Shown here in pieces: positions 10,974 to 19,537 of a stretch of 64,000 nucleotides of DNA. Both the position numbers and the translations under genes were made by a program. The notes under the pieces were generated by a model. The model was given only the letters and a program-made list of their open reading frames with translations. It was not told where the DNA came from and did no database searches. The DNA is from Rhodospirillales bacterium BBD 1991-14 (GTDB lineage: Bacteria > Pseudomonadota > Alphaproteobacteria > Kiloniellales > Kiloniellaceae). Where the stretch lies: positions 186,001-250,000 of the forward strand of contig LYSY01000005.1 in NCBI GenBank assembly GCA_001657395.1, read 5' to 3'. The stretch's first letter is position 1, and the number at the start of each line of letters is the position of its first letter.

Positions 10974-11740
10974 TCGGTCGCGGAGACGGCGCGAAAGCCG
11001 GTCGCCACCAGATACATCTCGGAGGAATCCGCGCGGCTGGCCGCCGGCTTCACATGGTGGACCTTCTCGAAGTCGCGCTTCAGTTGGGCCAGCAGGTCCC
11101 GCTCGGTGCCGCCCTGGAGAACCTTGGCGACAAAGGTGCCGCCGGGGGCCAGAACCTCCTGCGCAAAGAGGTGGGCCGCCTCGACCAAGGCCATCACCTT
11201 CAGGTGGTCGGTCTTGGCGTGCCCCGTGGAGGAGGCCGCCATGTCGGACAGGACGACATCGGCCGGCCCGCCGAGAGTGGCTTTCAAACGTTCCGGCGCG
11301 TCATCATCGAGGAAGTCCCCCAGCAGCAGGTCGGCGCCGGCAACCGCCTCCACCTCCAGTAAATCGATGCCGACGATGTGCGCTGACGGGCCGCAGCGCT
11401 CCGCCGCCACCTGCAGCCATCCACCCGGCGCACAGCCAAGATCGACAATCCTGGCCCCGCTCTTCAGAAAGCGAAAGCGGTCATCCAACTGGGTCAGCTT
11501 GAAAGCGGCTCGCGAACGGTAGCCGCGCTTGCGAGCCTCGGCGACGTAGGGATCGTTCAGCTGCCGTTCGAGCCAGCGCGCGGACGAGGCTGAGCGTCGC
11601 TTGGCGGTTTTCACGCGAACCTTCAGGTTTCGACCGGAAAGACCGCGCCCGCTGTCTCTGGCGCCGGAGCCTCCCCTGCCGGCGCCCGCTCGCCCGCCCT
11701 GGCCGCGTCCGCCAGAGCGCCCACCGGAATGGCGCGCCAT
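10970..11740 (-). CDS. rlmE: 23S rRNA (uridine-2'-O)-methyltransferase RlmE (FtsJ/RrmJ)
   Basis: Methylates U2552 of 23S rRNA in the A-site loop during late 50S assembly. The 256-residue protein has the FtsJ fold with SAM motif [12 protein letters not shown]. The K-D-K-E catalytic tetrad is at Lys81, Asp166, Lys206 and Glu241, with spacing matching E. coli K38/D124/K164/E199. It carries an N-terminal extension of about 40 residues that is almost entirely Gly/Arg/Ser ([12 protein letters not shown]), probably an RNA-binding tail. It is separated from the ppx/gppA stop by 4 bp, so the two are likely cotranscribed. Confidence 0.95.
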   Translation of the reverse strand: MARHSGGRSGGRGQGGRAGAGRGGSGARDSGRGLSGRNLKVRVKTAKRRSASSARWLERQLNDPYVAEARKRGYRSRAAFKLTQLDDRFRFLKSGARIVDLGCAPGGWLQVAAERCGPSAHIVGIDLLEVEAVAGADLLLGDFLDDDAPERLKATLGGPADVVLSDMAASSTGHAKTDHLKVMALVEAAHLFAQEVLAPGGTFVAKVLQGGTERDLLAQLKRDFEKVHHVKPAASRADSSEMYLVATGFRAVSATD

Positions 11741-11744
11741 ACCC

Positions 11745-12911
11745 CTATGCCCGCGACGGAGGAAGGCGCCGGCCGGAGCGGCGGTCCCGGCCGTGCATCA
11801 TGGTGTAGAGCATCCCTTCTCTCAATCCGCGGTCGGCCACCCGCAGCCGCTCGGCCGGCCAGAAGCTGCAGAGTGCGGTCAGGATGGCGCAGCCGGCCAC
11901 GACAAGGTCCGCACGTTCGGCGCCGATGCAGGCGTGATCGGCGCGCTCGCCATAGCTCATCGCCGCAATACGCCGGCAGATCCGATGCACCGTCTCCATG
12001 TCCAGATAGCTGCCGTCGACAAAGGATCGGTCGTAGCGCGGCAGATCGAAATGCACGCCGACCAGGGTGGTCACCGTGCCGGAGGTTCCCAGCATCTGGA
12101 CCTCGCCGCCGGCGACACTCGCGCCGAGGTCGTGAAGTTCGGTAAAGCCGGACATGGCTTCGCGCATGACCCCCACCATCGCATCGTAGTCGGAGGGCGT
12201 GAGGTCGCCTCCCCCGAACCGCTCGGCCATGGAGATCACACCGATCGGAATCGACGACCAGGCATAGAGGGAGAGGTCTTCACCGGTCAGTCGGTCCGGC
12301 CCCGACCCGTTTGGCCCTGCTCCATCTGGCCCTCTTCCATTTGGCCCCCTTCCATTTGGCCCCCTTCCATTTGGCTGGGCGGCCTTCAGCCAGCACACCT
12401 CTGTGCTGCCGCCACCGATGTCGAAGAGAAGAACGTCGGGAACGTGCGGGTCGATCAGCGGGGCGCAGCCGTAGATCGCCAGCTTCGCCTCTTCGTCCTG
12501 AGAGATGATTTCAAGCTCGATCCCGGTCTCGCTTCTGACCCTGGCCAGGAAGGCCTCGCAGTTGCGGGCCCGGCGGCAGGCCTCTGTGGCAACGGCGCGG
12601 ACCTGGGTGGCGCCGCGGCGGCGGATCTTGGAAGCGCAAACCTTCAGCGCATCGAGCGTGCGCGCCATCGCCTCGTCCGAGAGCCTTCCGGAGGCCGAAA
12701 GCCCCTCGCCCAGACGCACGATCCGCGAAAAGGCATCGACCACCCGAAAGCCGTCCTGCTGCGGGCGGGCGACCAGCAGGCGGCAATTGTTGGTGCCCAG
12801 ATCCAGGGCGGCATAGACGCCGTTGGGCCGCGCCGACCCGTTACGGCGCGCGGAAGCCCCTTTGCGCTTGGCCCGACCCGGCCGGCGCTGCCCGTTTCCG
12901 AAGGCTGCCAC
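11745..12911 (-). CDS. Ppx/GppA family exopolyphosphatase/pppGpp phosphatase
   Basis: A 388-residue ASKHA-fold phosphohydrolase acting on inorganic polyphosphate and/or pppGpp. Phosphate-1 motif [10 protein letters not shown] is at residues 37-46, and the glycine loop DIGGGSTEV at 164-172. It is at the short end of the family and lacks the C-terminal HD domain of long Ppx proteins. Residues 181-205 are a low-complexity insert of five NGRGP-like repeats just after the glycine loop (see the repeat entry). The N-terminus is basic and Asn/Arg-rich. Translation appears to start at a GTG (12911). Upstream of rlmE on the same strand, an arrangement common in alphaproteobacteria. Confidence 0.92.
   Translation of the reverse strand: MAAFGNGQRRPGRAKRKGASARRNGSARPNGVYAALDLGTNNCRLLVARPQQDGFRVVDAFSRIVRLGEGLSASGRLSDEAMARTLDALKVCASKIRRRGATQVRAVATEACRRARNCEAFLARVRSETGIELEIISQDEEAKLAIYGCAPLIDPHVPDVLLFDIGGGSTEVCWLKAAQPNGRGPNGRGPNGRGPDGAGPNGSGPDRLTGEDLSLYAWSSIPIGVISMAERFGGGDLTPSDYDAMVGVMREAMSGFTELHDLGASVAGGEVQMLGTSGTVTTLVGVHFDLPRYDRSFVDGSYLDMETVHRICRRIAAMSYGERADHACIGAERADLVVAGCAILTALCSFWPAERLRVADRGLREGMLYTMMHGRDRRSGRRLPPSRA
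12297..12371. repeat. 15-bp tandem repeat inside ppx/gppA
   Basis: About five copies of a 15-bp unit (plus-strand GGCCCCCTTCCATTT), three near-identical and two diverged. They encode (N/D)G(R/A/S)GP repeats at residues 181-205 of the phosphatase. The reading frame is kept because the unit is a multiple of three. Confidence 0.85.
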
Positions 12912-13165
12912 CTAAAAACACTGCTCCTGTTCTTTCCGGCCGAACTTTTGCCGCCAGCCGTTAACTTCTGATCTTAGCGTGAAGCCGCGGGTTTGCACCA
13001 GTCCCGACCCTCGGGTTGGGTCGACCAGACCGCAAAAAAGCTACGGAAATCAGTTGAAAAGCCCCCCTTGATGGGACTATGTAATGCCTTCGCGCGCAAA
13101 CGAGGGTTTGCGGCCCTGGCGCTTGTCCGGGCCTCTTGGTTGGACCCAAGGCAAACCACCTCTCT

Positions 13166-13239
13166 TGGGGGATAGTTTAGCGGTAGAACTCTCGGCTCTG
13201 ACCCGAGCAGCCCTGGTTCGAATCCAGGTCCCCCAGCCA
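13166..13239 (+). tRNA. tRNA-Gln (anticodon CTG)
   Basis: A complete 74-nt cloverleaf including encoded CCA. Acceptor TGGGGGA pairs with TCCCCCA; the discriminator is G. The D-loop contains AGCGGTAGA. The anticodon stem is CTCGG/CCGAG around loop CTCTGAC, giving anticodon CTG that reads CAG. The T arm is CCTGG TTCGAAT CCAGG. U1 of the acceptor is the usual tRNA-Gln identity feature. No duplicated 3' end that would mark an attachment site was seen nearby. Confidence 0.97.
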
Positions 13240-13283
13240 AGTCAACCAAGCCAAATCGCCCCAGCCTCCCGAGCGAAATGACA

Positions 13284-13334
13284 GGGCCCAAACAACCGGG
13301 CCCAAACAACCGGGCTCACATGACCGGGCTCACG
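13284..13334. repeat. Short 14-bp tandem repeats after tRNA-Gln
   Basis: Two identical copies of GGGCCCAAACAACC are followed by a diverged third (GGGCTCACATGACC) and a partial fourth that runs into the stop region of the lysozyme gene. It is a simple minisatellite with no known role. Confidence 0.7.
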
Positions 13335-14136
13335 CCAGACGGCTGTCGCCGCCCTCCGTCTCCAGGCCGGCAAGCACCGACTCGATCTCGCCGCTCCCCA
13401 GGCCAAGGTCTCCCAGGTAGCGGGTCATGCGGTCCCGGCGCTCGGCGATCAATGCGCTCAAGGCCCGTCGCTCTTCGGCCGAGGGCTGCGCATTCAAGAC
13501 GCCGAAGACCTCGGCTTCCTTGTCGCGCCGGTTCTGAAGGCCCTTGTGCCGCTCGCGGTTCGACCCGAAGCGGATTTCATACCAGGCCATTTCCCGCCGG
13601 CCCTCACGCAAGGCTGCGCTCAGCCCGGGGCCGATGAGCGCCGGGCTGTTGTAGCAGAGCGAGAACAGGACCATCAGTTCCCGCGAACCCCTGAGCGTCT
13701 GCATGAGGACGTCGCCAAGACGCCGCTGCAGCACCTGCTCATACGCCGGCCGGATACGCTCGAAGAGGCGGCGGCCCTGCTCCCGTGAGATCAGGAAACT
13801 CAGCGCATTGCGCTGCCCGGGATCCTCGCCAAAGGAGAAAGGCGGAACCAGCGCCTTTGCTTCCGCCGGCGCGCCGCTGACCAGCGCCCGGCGCAGCTTG
13901 TCCAGAATCCTTCGGTCCGCGTCCGTCAGGGTCGCGCCGATAGCGGCCAAGTCCGCGTCCAGACCGTCGCGGTCGGGCCAGCCGGGCGCATCGACGAAGA
14001 GAGCGTAGCCGAGACCGAGCGTCGGGATGCCGCGATGGTCGGTGTAGACGCGCGGGACGAAGCCCTCGCTCTCCGCGATGAAGTCGAACAGCGCCTCATC
14101 ATAGGAGCCCTGCACCGGGCGCGGCACGATTGCCAT
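13330..14136 (-). CDS. T4-type (GH24-like) lysozyme domain protein
   Basis: A 268-residue protein whose N-terminal part matches the phage lysozyme (GH24) signature SEGFVPRVYTDHRGIPTLGL. The catalytic triad Glu24-Asp33-Thr39 has exactly the 9- and 6-residue spacing of T4 lysozyme Glu11-Asp20-Thr26. A downstream block LMVLFSLCYNSPALIGPGL resembles the helical lobe. No signal peptide or membrane segment is visible, so it needs a holin-like route or acts after lysis. The C-terminal 60 residues (RRALSALIAERRDRMTRYL) are charged and helical. RBS AAGGGAGA precedes the ATG. No other phage gene lies alongside. Murein hydrolase activity is inferred from the intact triad. Confidence 0.85.
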   Translation of the reverse strand: MAIVPRPVQGSYDEALFDFIAESEGFVPRVYTDHRGIPTLGLGYALFVDAPGWPDRDGLDADLAAIGATLTDADRRILDKLRRALVSGAPAEAKALVPPFSFGEDPGQRNALSFLISREQGRRLFERIRPAYEQVLQRRLGDVLMQTLRGSRELMVLFSLCYNSPALIGPGLSAALREGRREMAWYEIRFGSNRERHKGLQNRRDKEAEVFGVLNAQPSAEERRALSALIAERRDRMTRYLGDLGLGSGEIESVLAGLETEGGDSRLA

Positions 14137-14286
14137 GGATCATCTCCCTTCCACGACCTGCAGCAAAAGCCTCGGCCCAGGGGCAAGCCGCGTCAAGGAG
14201 CCATTGGAACAATGTAAGGGCGCGGCAGAGGTGCCCAGGGCGCAAAGGAAGTGCCACCCTGGAGGGAGCGGCGTCGCTGGAGTGCC

Positions 14287-14832
14287 TCAGAACAGCCGGG
14301 TCATCCCGTCGCGCAGCAGCCACAGGACCACGGCGCCGCCGACAGCCATAAGCAGGACCGCGGCGAGCGCCAGTTGCCAACCGGGAGGAGCGGACACCTG
14401 CGCGCCGCGGCGGTAGCGCCGCCAGGCGAAAATCAAAAGCCCGATGGAGAGTCCCAGGGATGCAAGGCTGCCGAGGTCAGCGTCGTAGCTGCCCATCCGT
14501 CCCTCCGCCAGCAGGACCAGCAGAACGCTGACCCCGGCAAAGGGCGCGAGGCGCCGCTGATAGCCGCGATGACCCTGCTCCAGCGGCGACGGGTTGGACT
14601 GCGGCAGAACCGCGACACACAAGGCCAGAACTGTCGCGGCGGCCGGAACGATGACGGCGACCTCCGCATTGCGCGCGATGGCATCGGCAACCTCCCGCCA
14701 GGGCGCCGGCAGACGCCCCGCATCCACAGCCGCCTGGATCAGCGCATGGCTCAGGAACAGAGTCCAGGCCGCCAGGAGACCGGAAAACCCGACGGCATAG
14801 GCAAGGTAGGAAAGGCCGACGAGGCGCTGCAT
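14287..14832 (-). CDS. Hypothetical four-helix membrane protein
   Basis: A 181-residue integral membrane protein with hydrophobic segments at about residues 7-30, 57-76, 97-108 plus 119-136, and 150-172, and Arg-rich loops (RGYQRRL, WRRYRRG). No conserved family was recognised. It is a stand-alone leftward gene between the lysozyme and the OmpA-FecR-kinase operon, with no clear functional link to either. Confidence 0.7.
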   Translation of the reverse strand: MQRLVGLSYLAYAVGFSGLLAAWTLFLSHALIQAAVDAGRLPAPWREVADAIARNAEVAVIVPAAATVLALCVAVLPQSNPSPLEQGHRGYQRRLAPFAGVSVLLVLLAEGRMGSYDADLGSLASLGLSIGLLIFAWRRYRRGAQVSAPPGWQLALAAVLLMAVGGAVVLWLLRDGMTRLF

Positions 14833-15013
14833 TCAAAAAGCCCTCTCCCACTTTCCGCGACCGCGCAGCCTTATGGCCTTGGCTGCACCTTAGTCCATCA
14901 AGTTTTGTCGGCCCTCGGACGGGAGGGGTTCATCTTGTCAAAGATGAAGACCCGGCAGGCATGCCGGCGTGGCCCCGTTGACGACGGCCCGGAGGCAGTG
15001 AACGAGCGCAGAC

Positions 15014-15607
15014 CTACTGCACCGTGACCTCAACGCGCCGGTTGCGGGGTTCCGCCACCTCGTCAGCGGTTTCGACCAGCGGATTGCTTTCGCCGTGGGA
15101 GTCGACTTCGATCAGGTCGGGCTCCAGGCCCTCGGCGATGAGCAGTCTCCGGATCGCCTCGGCGCGCTGCAAGGCAAGCTGAGCATTGCGCCGCTCTCCG
15201 CCGATGCGGTCCGTATGCCCGACGACCGAGACCTCAGCAGCCGGATACTCCTTGATCGAGTCGAGGATCTCCGGCAGCTGCACCCGCGATTCCTCCGTCA
15301 GCCGGTCGGAACCGATGATGAAGTAGAGGATGAACGTCCGCGGCTTGCGCGGACTGGCGCCGATGGTCGTGCCCCAGGTTTCGTCGATTTCCTGCTGGCT
15401 GATCTCCTGCGGACGGCCGGGCGCGGTTCCGGCATCGGCGACCTTGACCGCAACCCCGGGGCTTTCGAGGGTCTGGGCGCCGGCTGTATTCTCCACCGTG
15501 ATCGCACCGACGCTGCCGTCCTCTTCTTCCAGCAAAACGAAGCGGTTGCCCCCGGCGCAGGCGGTCAAACCCAGCATCAAGACCACTGACAAGACTTTGC
15601 GCAGCAT
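15014..15607 (-). CDS. OmpA-family peptidoglycan-binding lipoprotein
   Basis: A 197-residue outer-membrane lipoprotein. The signal ends in the lipobox LTAC (Cys17), then a linker, then a C-terminal OmpA/MotB domain (residues about 90-197) with SVVGHTDRIGGERRNAQLAL, the RAEAIRR helix and PRNRRVEVTV, the peptidoglycan-binding signature. The N-terminal linker (VLLEEEDGSVGAITVEN) suggests a small extra beta domain. The ATG at 15607 is 4 bp after the fecR-like stop and gives a clean signal peptide; the longer frame to 15658 is rejected. It is third gene of the kinase-FecR-OmpA unit, so it is likely an envelope sensor or output tether for that pathway. Confidence 0.9.
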   Translation of the reverse strand: MLRKVLSVVLMLGLTACAGGNRFVLLEEEDGSVGAITVENTAGAQTLESPGVAVKVADAGTAPGRPQEISQQEIDETWGTTIGASPRKPRTFILYFIIGSDRLTEESRVQLPEILDSIKEYPAAEVSVVGHTDRIGGERRNAQLALQRAEAIRRLLIAEGLEPDLIEVDSHGESNPLVETADEVAEPRNRRVEVTVQ

Positions 15608-15611
15608 CCGA

Positions 15612-16094
15612 TCAGTCTCCCGCCACTTCGGCCAGAAAGCGGGTACCGCGTACGGCAACCGTGGCCACCGGTGTCTTCACCTTTACGGCATCGGGCGACA
15701 ACTTTGCGATCACCCCGGATATGTACTGCATCGTGCCGCGAAAGAGTTCGACGATGAAGGAAAGCCGCCCTTCGGCCGGGACGAAGACGAACTCCGTGAA
15801 CTGGACCCTGGAATTCGGGCCGATGGAAATGCGCGTGCCGTCCTTGAACGTCAGGCCGACGGAGCCTTCGGCGGTTTCGATCACATCCATGGCGTAGATG
15901 GCCTCACCGACGTCGAGTTGGGCGCGCTGCTCGGCGCGCTGCGCAAAAGCTTCGCCATCCACGACCTTCACGAGGGCAACCTCTTGCTGCTGTGCTGCGG
16001 CCGGCACAACCCAACCCGCCGCGATAGCGACAGCAAGGCCCAGGCCCAGACTTAGGCCCGCGATTGCGGACTTGGCTCTATGCGGATTCTTCAA
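15612..16094 (-). CDS. FecR-domain secreted protein
   Basis: A 160-residue exported protein with a Sec signal (residues about 1-35, cleavage after VVPAAAQ). It consists of a single FecR domain: ALVKVVDGEAFAQR, then DVIETAEGSVGLTFKDGTRI, SIGPNSRVQF and the closing VKTPVATVAVRGTRFLAEV. FecR domains act as periplasmic signal-sensing or regulatory modules, and stand-alone versions often accompany CHASE2 sensor proteins. Its first 17 bases overlap the end of the kinase gene, so expression is coupled. A direct FecR-CHASE2 contact in the periplasm is a reasonable inference, not shown. Confidence 0.9.
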   Translation of the reverse strand: MKNPHRAKSAIAGLSLGLGLAVAIAAGWVVPAAAQQQEVALVKVVDGEAFAQRAEQRAQLDVGEAIYAMDVIETAEGSVGLTFKDGTRISIGPNSRVQFTEFVFVPAEGRLSFIVELFRGTMQYISGVIAKLSPDAVKVKTPVATVAVRGTRFLAEVAGD

Positions 16095-18294
16095 AGCGTG
16101 TGGCCTCCTCGCCCTTTCGATCCGTTAGATTGCGCAGGCGCGATGCCGGAAACACCAGAATCGCCGTTGTTCCGCGGTCGGTAACGCTGGTCAGCTCCAG
16201 CCTGCCGCCGTGCATTTCGATCATTGCCTTGGTCAAGGGCAGGCCAAGGCCGATCCCCTCCAAATTCGAAGCGAGGGCGTGGTCGATACGCCGAAAGGGA
16301 ACGAAGGCTTCGGAGACCTCCTTGTCCGACATACCGATGCCGGTGTCAGAGATCGAGAGGCGAAAATCCCCTCGCTCATCGACGCTTCCGGTCAGCCGGA
16401 CCTCACCGCCCTTCGGCGTGTACTTGACCGCATTGGAGACCAGATTGAGAACCATCTGCGTGAACATCCGTTTGTCCGCCCAAAGCCTGTGCGCGACGGT
16501 TTCCCTGCCGAAGGAAACGGCGATCCCGCTATCGCGATAGGCCGATTGGACGGTCCGTACGCAGTCCGCCAAAACGTCCTGGAGGGGAAACTCCGATTCC
16601 GAGAGATGGCTTTCACCCGCCTCGACCTTTGACATCTCCAGAATGTCATTGACCAGCGACAGCAGGTGGCTGCCCATGTGATGGATGTCTTCAACGTAGT
16701 CGCGATACTTCGGCGGCGAGATCGGTCCGAGGATCTCGCGCTTCATCATCTCCGAGAACCCCAGGATGGCGTTGAGCGGCGTTCGCAGTTCATGACTCAT
16801 ATTGGCAAGAAAACTGGTCTTGGACCGGTTGCCGGCCTCGGCCAGGATCAGTGCCATCTCGCGCTCCTCAGCGCTGCGCCTGCGCTGTTGCTGTGCCTCG
16901 GCAAGGCCGCGCCCGAGAACGACGAGATAGGCGATGGACCCGACAACCGCCGTGTATGTGGGATCGAAGAGAAGGCCGTTGCTCTGCATCGCAAACAGGC
17001 TGCCGGCAAAGAGCAGGCCCAACAGCCCGAGCATGGCAGGCAGACTGGTGTAGCCCGACAGCCGCGGCACGGCCAGAACGACCAGAGACAACACGGCAAG
17101 AGCCAGCAAAGCCTCCCAAAGGGCGGCCGCCTGGGGTCTGACGAGAAAGCTTTCCGTCAACAGGTTCTCGAGGAAAAGGGCCTGCACATCCACGTCGGAG
17201 CGCAGGCTCCCGCTGGGGGTGACGAATTCGCGCCCAAGTCCGACACCGGTCGAGCCAAGCAGAACAATATGGCCCTGAAGGCTCGCCAACGGCACCGCGC
17301 CCGACATCAGGTCTGCCGCCGACACGCGCAGCAGGCTGTCGGCCGGCCGGTCACGAAGCCAGACGTGGCCTGAGTAGGTCGTGGGAATCTCCGTATCGGC
17401 TAAAGAGACCGCAGCAACACCCGGACCGTTGATTTCCACGGAGACGGCCTCGCCACCCCGGGCAATGCGCAACACCTCCAAGGCAAAGCTCGGGAGCACG
17501 GCATCGCCGACCAGCATGACCGCCGGCATCTTGCGGACCACGCCGTCGCCCGAAAGCTCCAGGCTGGCTACCCCGACACCGCTGCTGGCTTCCTCCAGGA
17601 CCGGAAGATTGCGCAGCAGACCGGGGTAGCGCCGCAGCTCGGAAACGCTCTGCTGTCCGAGACGCAGCCTGATCGGGGCCTGCATACCGTTCTGCCCAAC
17701 GGGCGCTTCGCCGTCATCGATGGCCGCAACCGCCAGCACTGTCGGCAGCATGCGCAGCTTGGCGGCCAGGATGGCGTCGTTCGACGGCAGGGCTGAGAGG
17801 CTCTCCCGCAAGGGGGCATCCAGCGGGAAGCGCCTCAGGAGACTTTCCGGCGAAAGCCGGTCAGGCTCGGCGAAGATGATGTCGATCCCAAGGACCAGAG
17901 GCTTGTTGGCGGCAATGCGGCCCACCAGGTCCGCCACGATGTCGCGCGGCCAGGGCCACTGCCCTTGCTGCGCCAGACTGCGCTCATCGATATCCACGAC
18001 CGCAAGCGGCAGGCGCTGCGGCTCGACGGTGCCGGCGAAGACGGACTGGGCGACATCGAAGAACGCGTAGCGGAGCGTCGGAAAGGGATTGGGATCGGCG
18101 AACCGTAAGAGGACCACGGCCGCAAGCCCCACCCAGAAGGCCGCGCGGAGGGTCCACCGGCGGAGCATCACGGCCGCAGGCATCGGTCTCGACGAGAAGG
18201 GTCGCGAAGAGCTGGCCGCCGGTCCGCGGCGGAAAGGACCAGAGCGGCCAGGGTCGGAGCGGGCCTCCATGAGGGCGCGCTCAAGCGCCGCCAT
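16078..18294 (-). CDS. CHASE2-domain sensor histidine kinase
   Basis: A 738-residue membrane sensor kinase. After a Ser/Arg/Pro-rich N-tail there is a transmembrane helix (residues about 48-64), a periplasmic CHASE2 domain (about 70-385, with AVVDIDERSLAQQGQWPWPR and the VLLGSTGVGLG block) and three closely spaced helices (about 393-460). HisKA follows with phospho-acceptor His501 (MSHELRTPLNAILGF). The HATPase_c domain shows N box Asn621, G1 DTGIGM at 650-655 and G2 GIGLGL at 680-685. There is no receiver domain and no response regulator gene adjacent, so it is an orphan kinase here. Operon with fecR-like and ompA-like genes. Confidence 0.95.
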   Translation of the reverse strand: MAALERALMEARSDPGRSGPFRRGPAASSSRPFSSRPMPAAVMLRRWTLRAAFWVGLAAVVLLRFADPNPFPTLRYAFFDVAQSVFAGTVEPQRLPLAVVDIDERSLAQQGQWPWPRDIVADLVGRIAANKPLVLGIDIIFAEPDRLSPESLLRRFPLDAPLRESLSALPSNDAILAAKLRMLPTVLAVAAIDDGEAPVGQNGMQAPIRLRLGQQSVSELRRYPGLLRNLPVLEEASSGVGVASLELSGDGVVRKMPAVMLVGDAVLPSFALEVLRIARGGEAVSVEINGPGVAAVSLADTEIPTTYSGHVWLRDRPADSLLRVSAADLMSGAVPLASLQGHIVLLGSTGVGLGREFVTPSGSLRSDVDVQALFLENLLTESFLVRPQAAALWEALLALAVLSLVVLAVPRLSGYTSLPAMLGLLGLLFAGSLFAMQSNGLLFDPTYTAVVGSIAYLVVLGRGLAEAQQQRRRSAEEREMALILAEAGNRSKTSFLANMSHELRTPLNAILGFSEMMKREILGPISPPKYRDYVEDIHHMGSHLLSLVNDILEMSKVEAGESHLSESEFPLQDVLADCVRTVQSAYRDSGIAVSFGRETVAHRLWADKRMFTQMVLNLVSNAVKYTPKGGEVRLTGSVDERGDFRLSISDTGIGMSDKEVSEAFVPFRRIDHALASNLEGIGLGLPLTKAMIEMHGGRLELTSVTDRGTTAILVFPASRLRNLTDRKGEEATRFEESA

Positions 18295-18793
18295 CTATGA
18301 GTGCCTCGTTGCTGCATGCTTTGAAACTTCCCTGCGGCCGGCCCCGACAACTCTCAGGATAGCACGGAGCGCTGGCCATCAATCAACAAATCGATTAGCT
18401 CAAGCGATGGAGTCCCTCTCCTCCGCGACGCTGTCGCGACCGCACTCCTGCGGCCGGTTTCACGGCAGGATCGGCGTTAACCCTTTAAAACACTGATTCA
18501 TCGTCCCATCCCTTGCAGGGCTGGCTGCGCCAGCACAGCGGACAAGGCTCAAGGCGCAGCGATCACAATGCACAGGTTGGACTGCCTCTGTTTCGCAAAC
18601 TGCAGGCTGTGGATCCGCTGCGTGAGGGCACGCCGCGCAGCATAAGGCCCAGCGATCTGATCAATCCTCGATTGGAATCGGGCTTCCCATGAAAATCAAC
18701 TATAGGTAATGTGTTGCGGCCGATGGGAGAGACCGGTTTGCCGGGCGGGTCTTGTCGGCGGGGTGGGACCTAAATGTGGGGGAAAACGACATC
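18295..18793. promoter_or_regulatory. 499-bp divergent intergenic region
   Basis: This gene-free interval separates the leftward kinase operon from the rightward lipoprotein-protease operon and should contain both promoters. AT-richer patches occur near 18380-18400 and 18660-18710, the latter about 100 bp before the lipoprotein start and plausible as its promoter. I see no RNA gene, clear terminator or long inverted repeat. Confidence 0.4.
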
Positions 18794-19537
18794 ATGTCTC
18801 CAGCAGAGCGGAAGCGGTTCGACCTGCGCTTTCTGCTGCGGCTCCGGCTGATCTTGCTGGTGCCGCTGCTTTTCGCGGCCGGCTGTGCACAGACCAGAAG
18901 CCTGGATGCCGGCGATGCCTTTCAGCGCCCAACAGGTGAAGTGACGGTCTTGCTGATGCCAGCAGACGTCGAGATCTCGCTCCTGACCACGGGGGGTCTC
19001 CTGGAGCCCAATGCGGCCTGGACCGAGCAGGGTCGCCGCAACGTCGTTGCCGCGCTGAAAGCGGAAATGGAAGAGCGAAACATCAAGGTCGTTTCCTATG
19101 CGGACGACAGCAATCCGACCTATGAAGTCGAACCGGAGCACCTTCAACTGGTGAAGCTGCACGAAGCTGTCGGCGGCGCCATTGCGCTTCACAAGTTCAT
19201 ACCCGCCCTGGCCCTGCCGACCAAGAAGGACAAGTTCGACTGGACCCTGGGCGAAGGGGTCCAGCGCCTGCGGGAGTCGCACGGCGGGAACTACGCCCTC
19301 TTTGTCTATGCCGAGGACTCCTTCTCCAGCGAGGGCCGTGTCGCCTTGACAGTCGCCCTGGCGATCCTCGGTGTCGGTATTCAGGGCGGACAGCAGATCG
19401 CCTTTGCTTCCCTGGTCGACATGGATAGCGGATCGGTGGTCTGGTTCAACGTATTGAACAGTGGTGTCGGCGATCTGCGTGACCCTGAACTGGCACGCGG
19501 TACCATCGATACCCTTCTGGACAGCGCACCTCTATGA
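18794..19537 (+). CDS. Lipoprotein of unknown function (first of M48 operon)
   Basis: A 247-residue predicted lipoprotein. A basic N-terminus precedes a hydrophobic segment ending FAAGC (Cys35). The mature domain begins TRSLDAGDAFQRPTGEVTVLLMPADVEI, then alternates strands and helices, with a hydrophobic Gly-rich stretch (VALTVALAILGVGIQGGQQ) near residues 190-210. I do not recognise a named family. It overlaps the M48 protease start by 4 nt (ATGA), implying coupled translation and probably a shared complex at the outer membrane. The ATG at 18794 is preferred to an upstream in-frame codon at 18752 because it puts the signal peptide near the N-terminus. Confidence 0.8.
   Translation: MSPAERKRFDLRFLLRLRLILLVPLLFAAGCAQTRSLDAGDAFQRPTGEVTVLLMPADVEISLLTTGGLLEPNAAWTEQGRRNVVAALKAEMEERNIKVVSYADDSNPTYEVEPEHLQLVKLHEAVGGAIALHKFIPALALPTKKDKFDWTLGEGVQRLRESHGGNYALFVYAEDSFSSEGRVALTVALAILGVGIQGGQQIAFASLVDMDSGSVVWFNVLNSGVGDLRDPELARGTIDTLLDSAPL

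Noticed and set aside
13166-14136. Prophage or island integrated at tRNA-Gln
   Set aside because: The tRNA is followed by a lone lysozyme gene, but no integrase, no repeated tRNA 3' end and no other phage gene is present.
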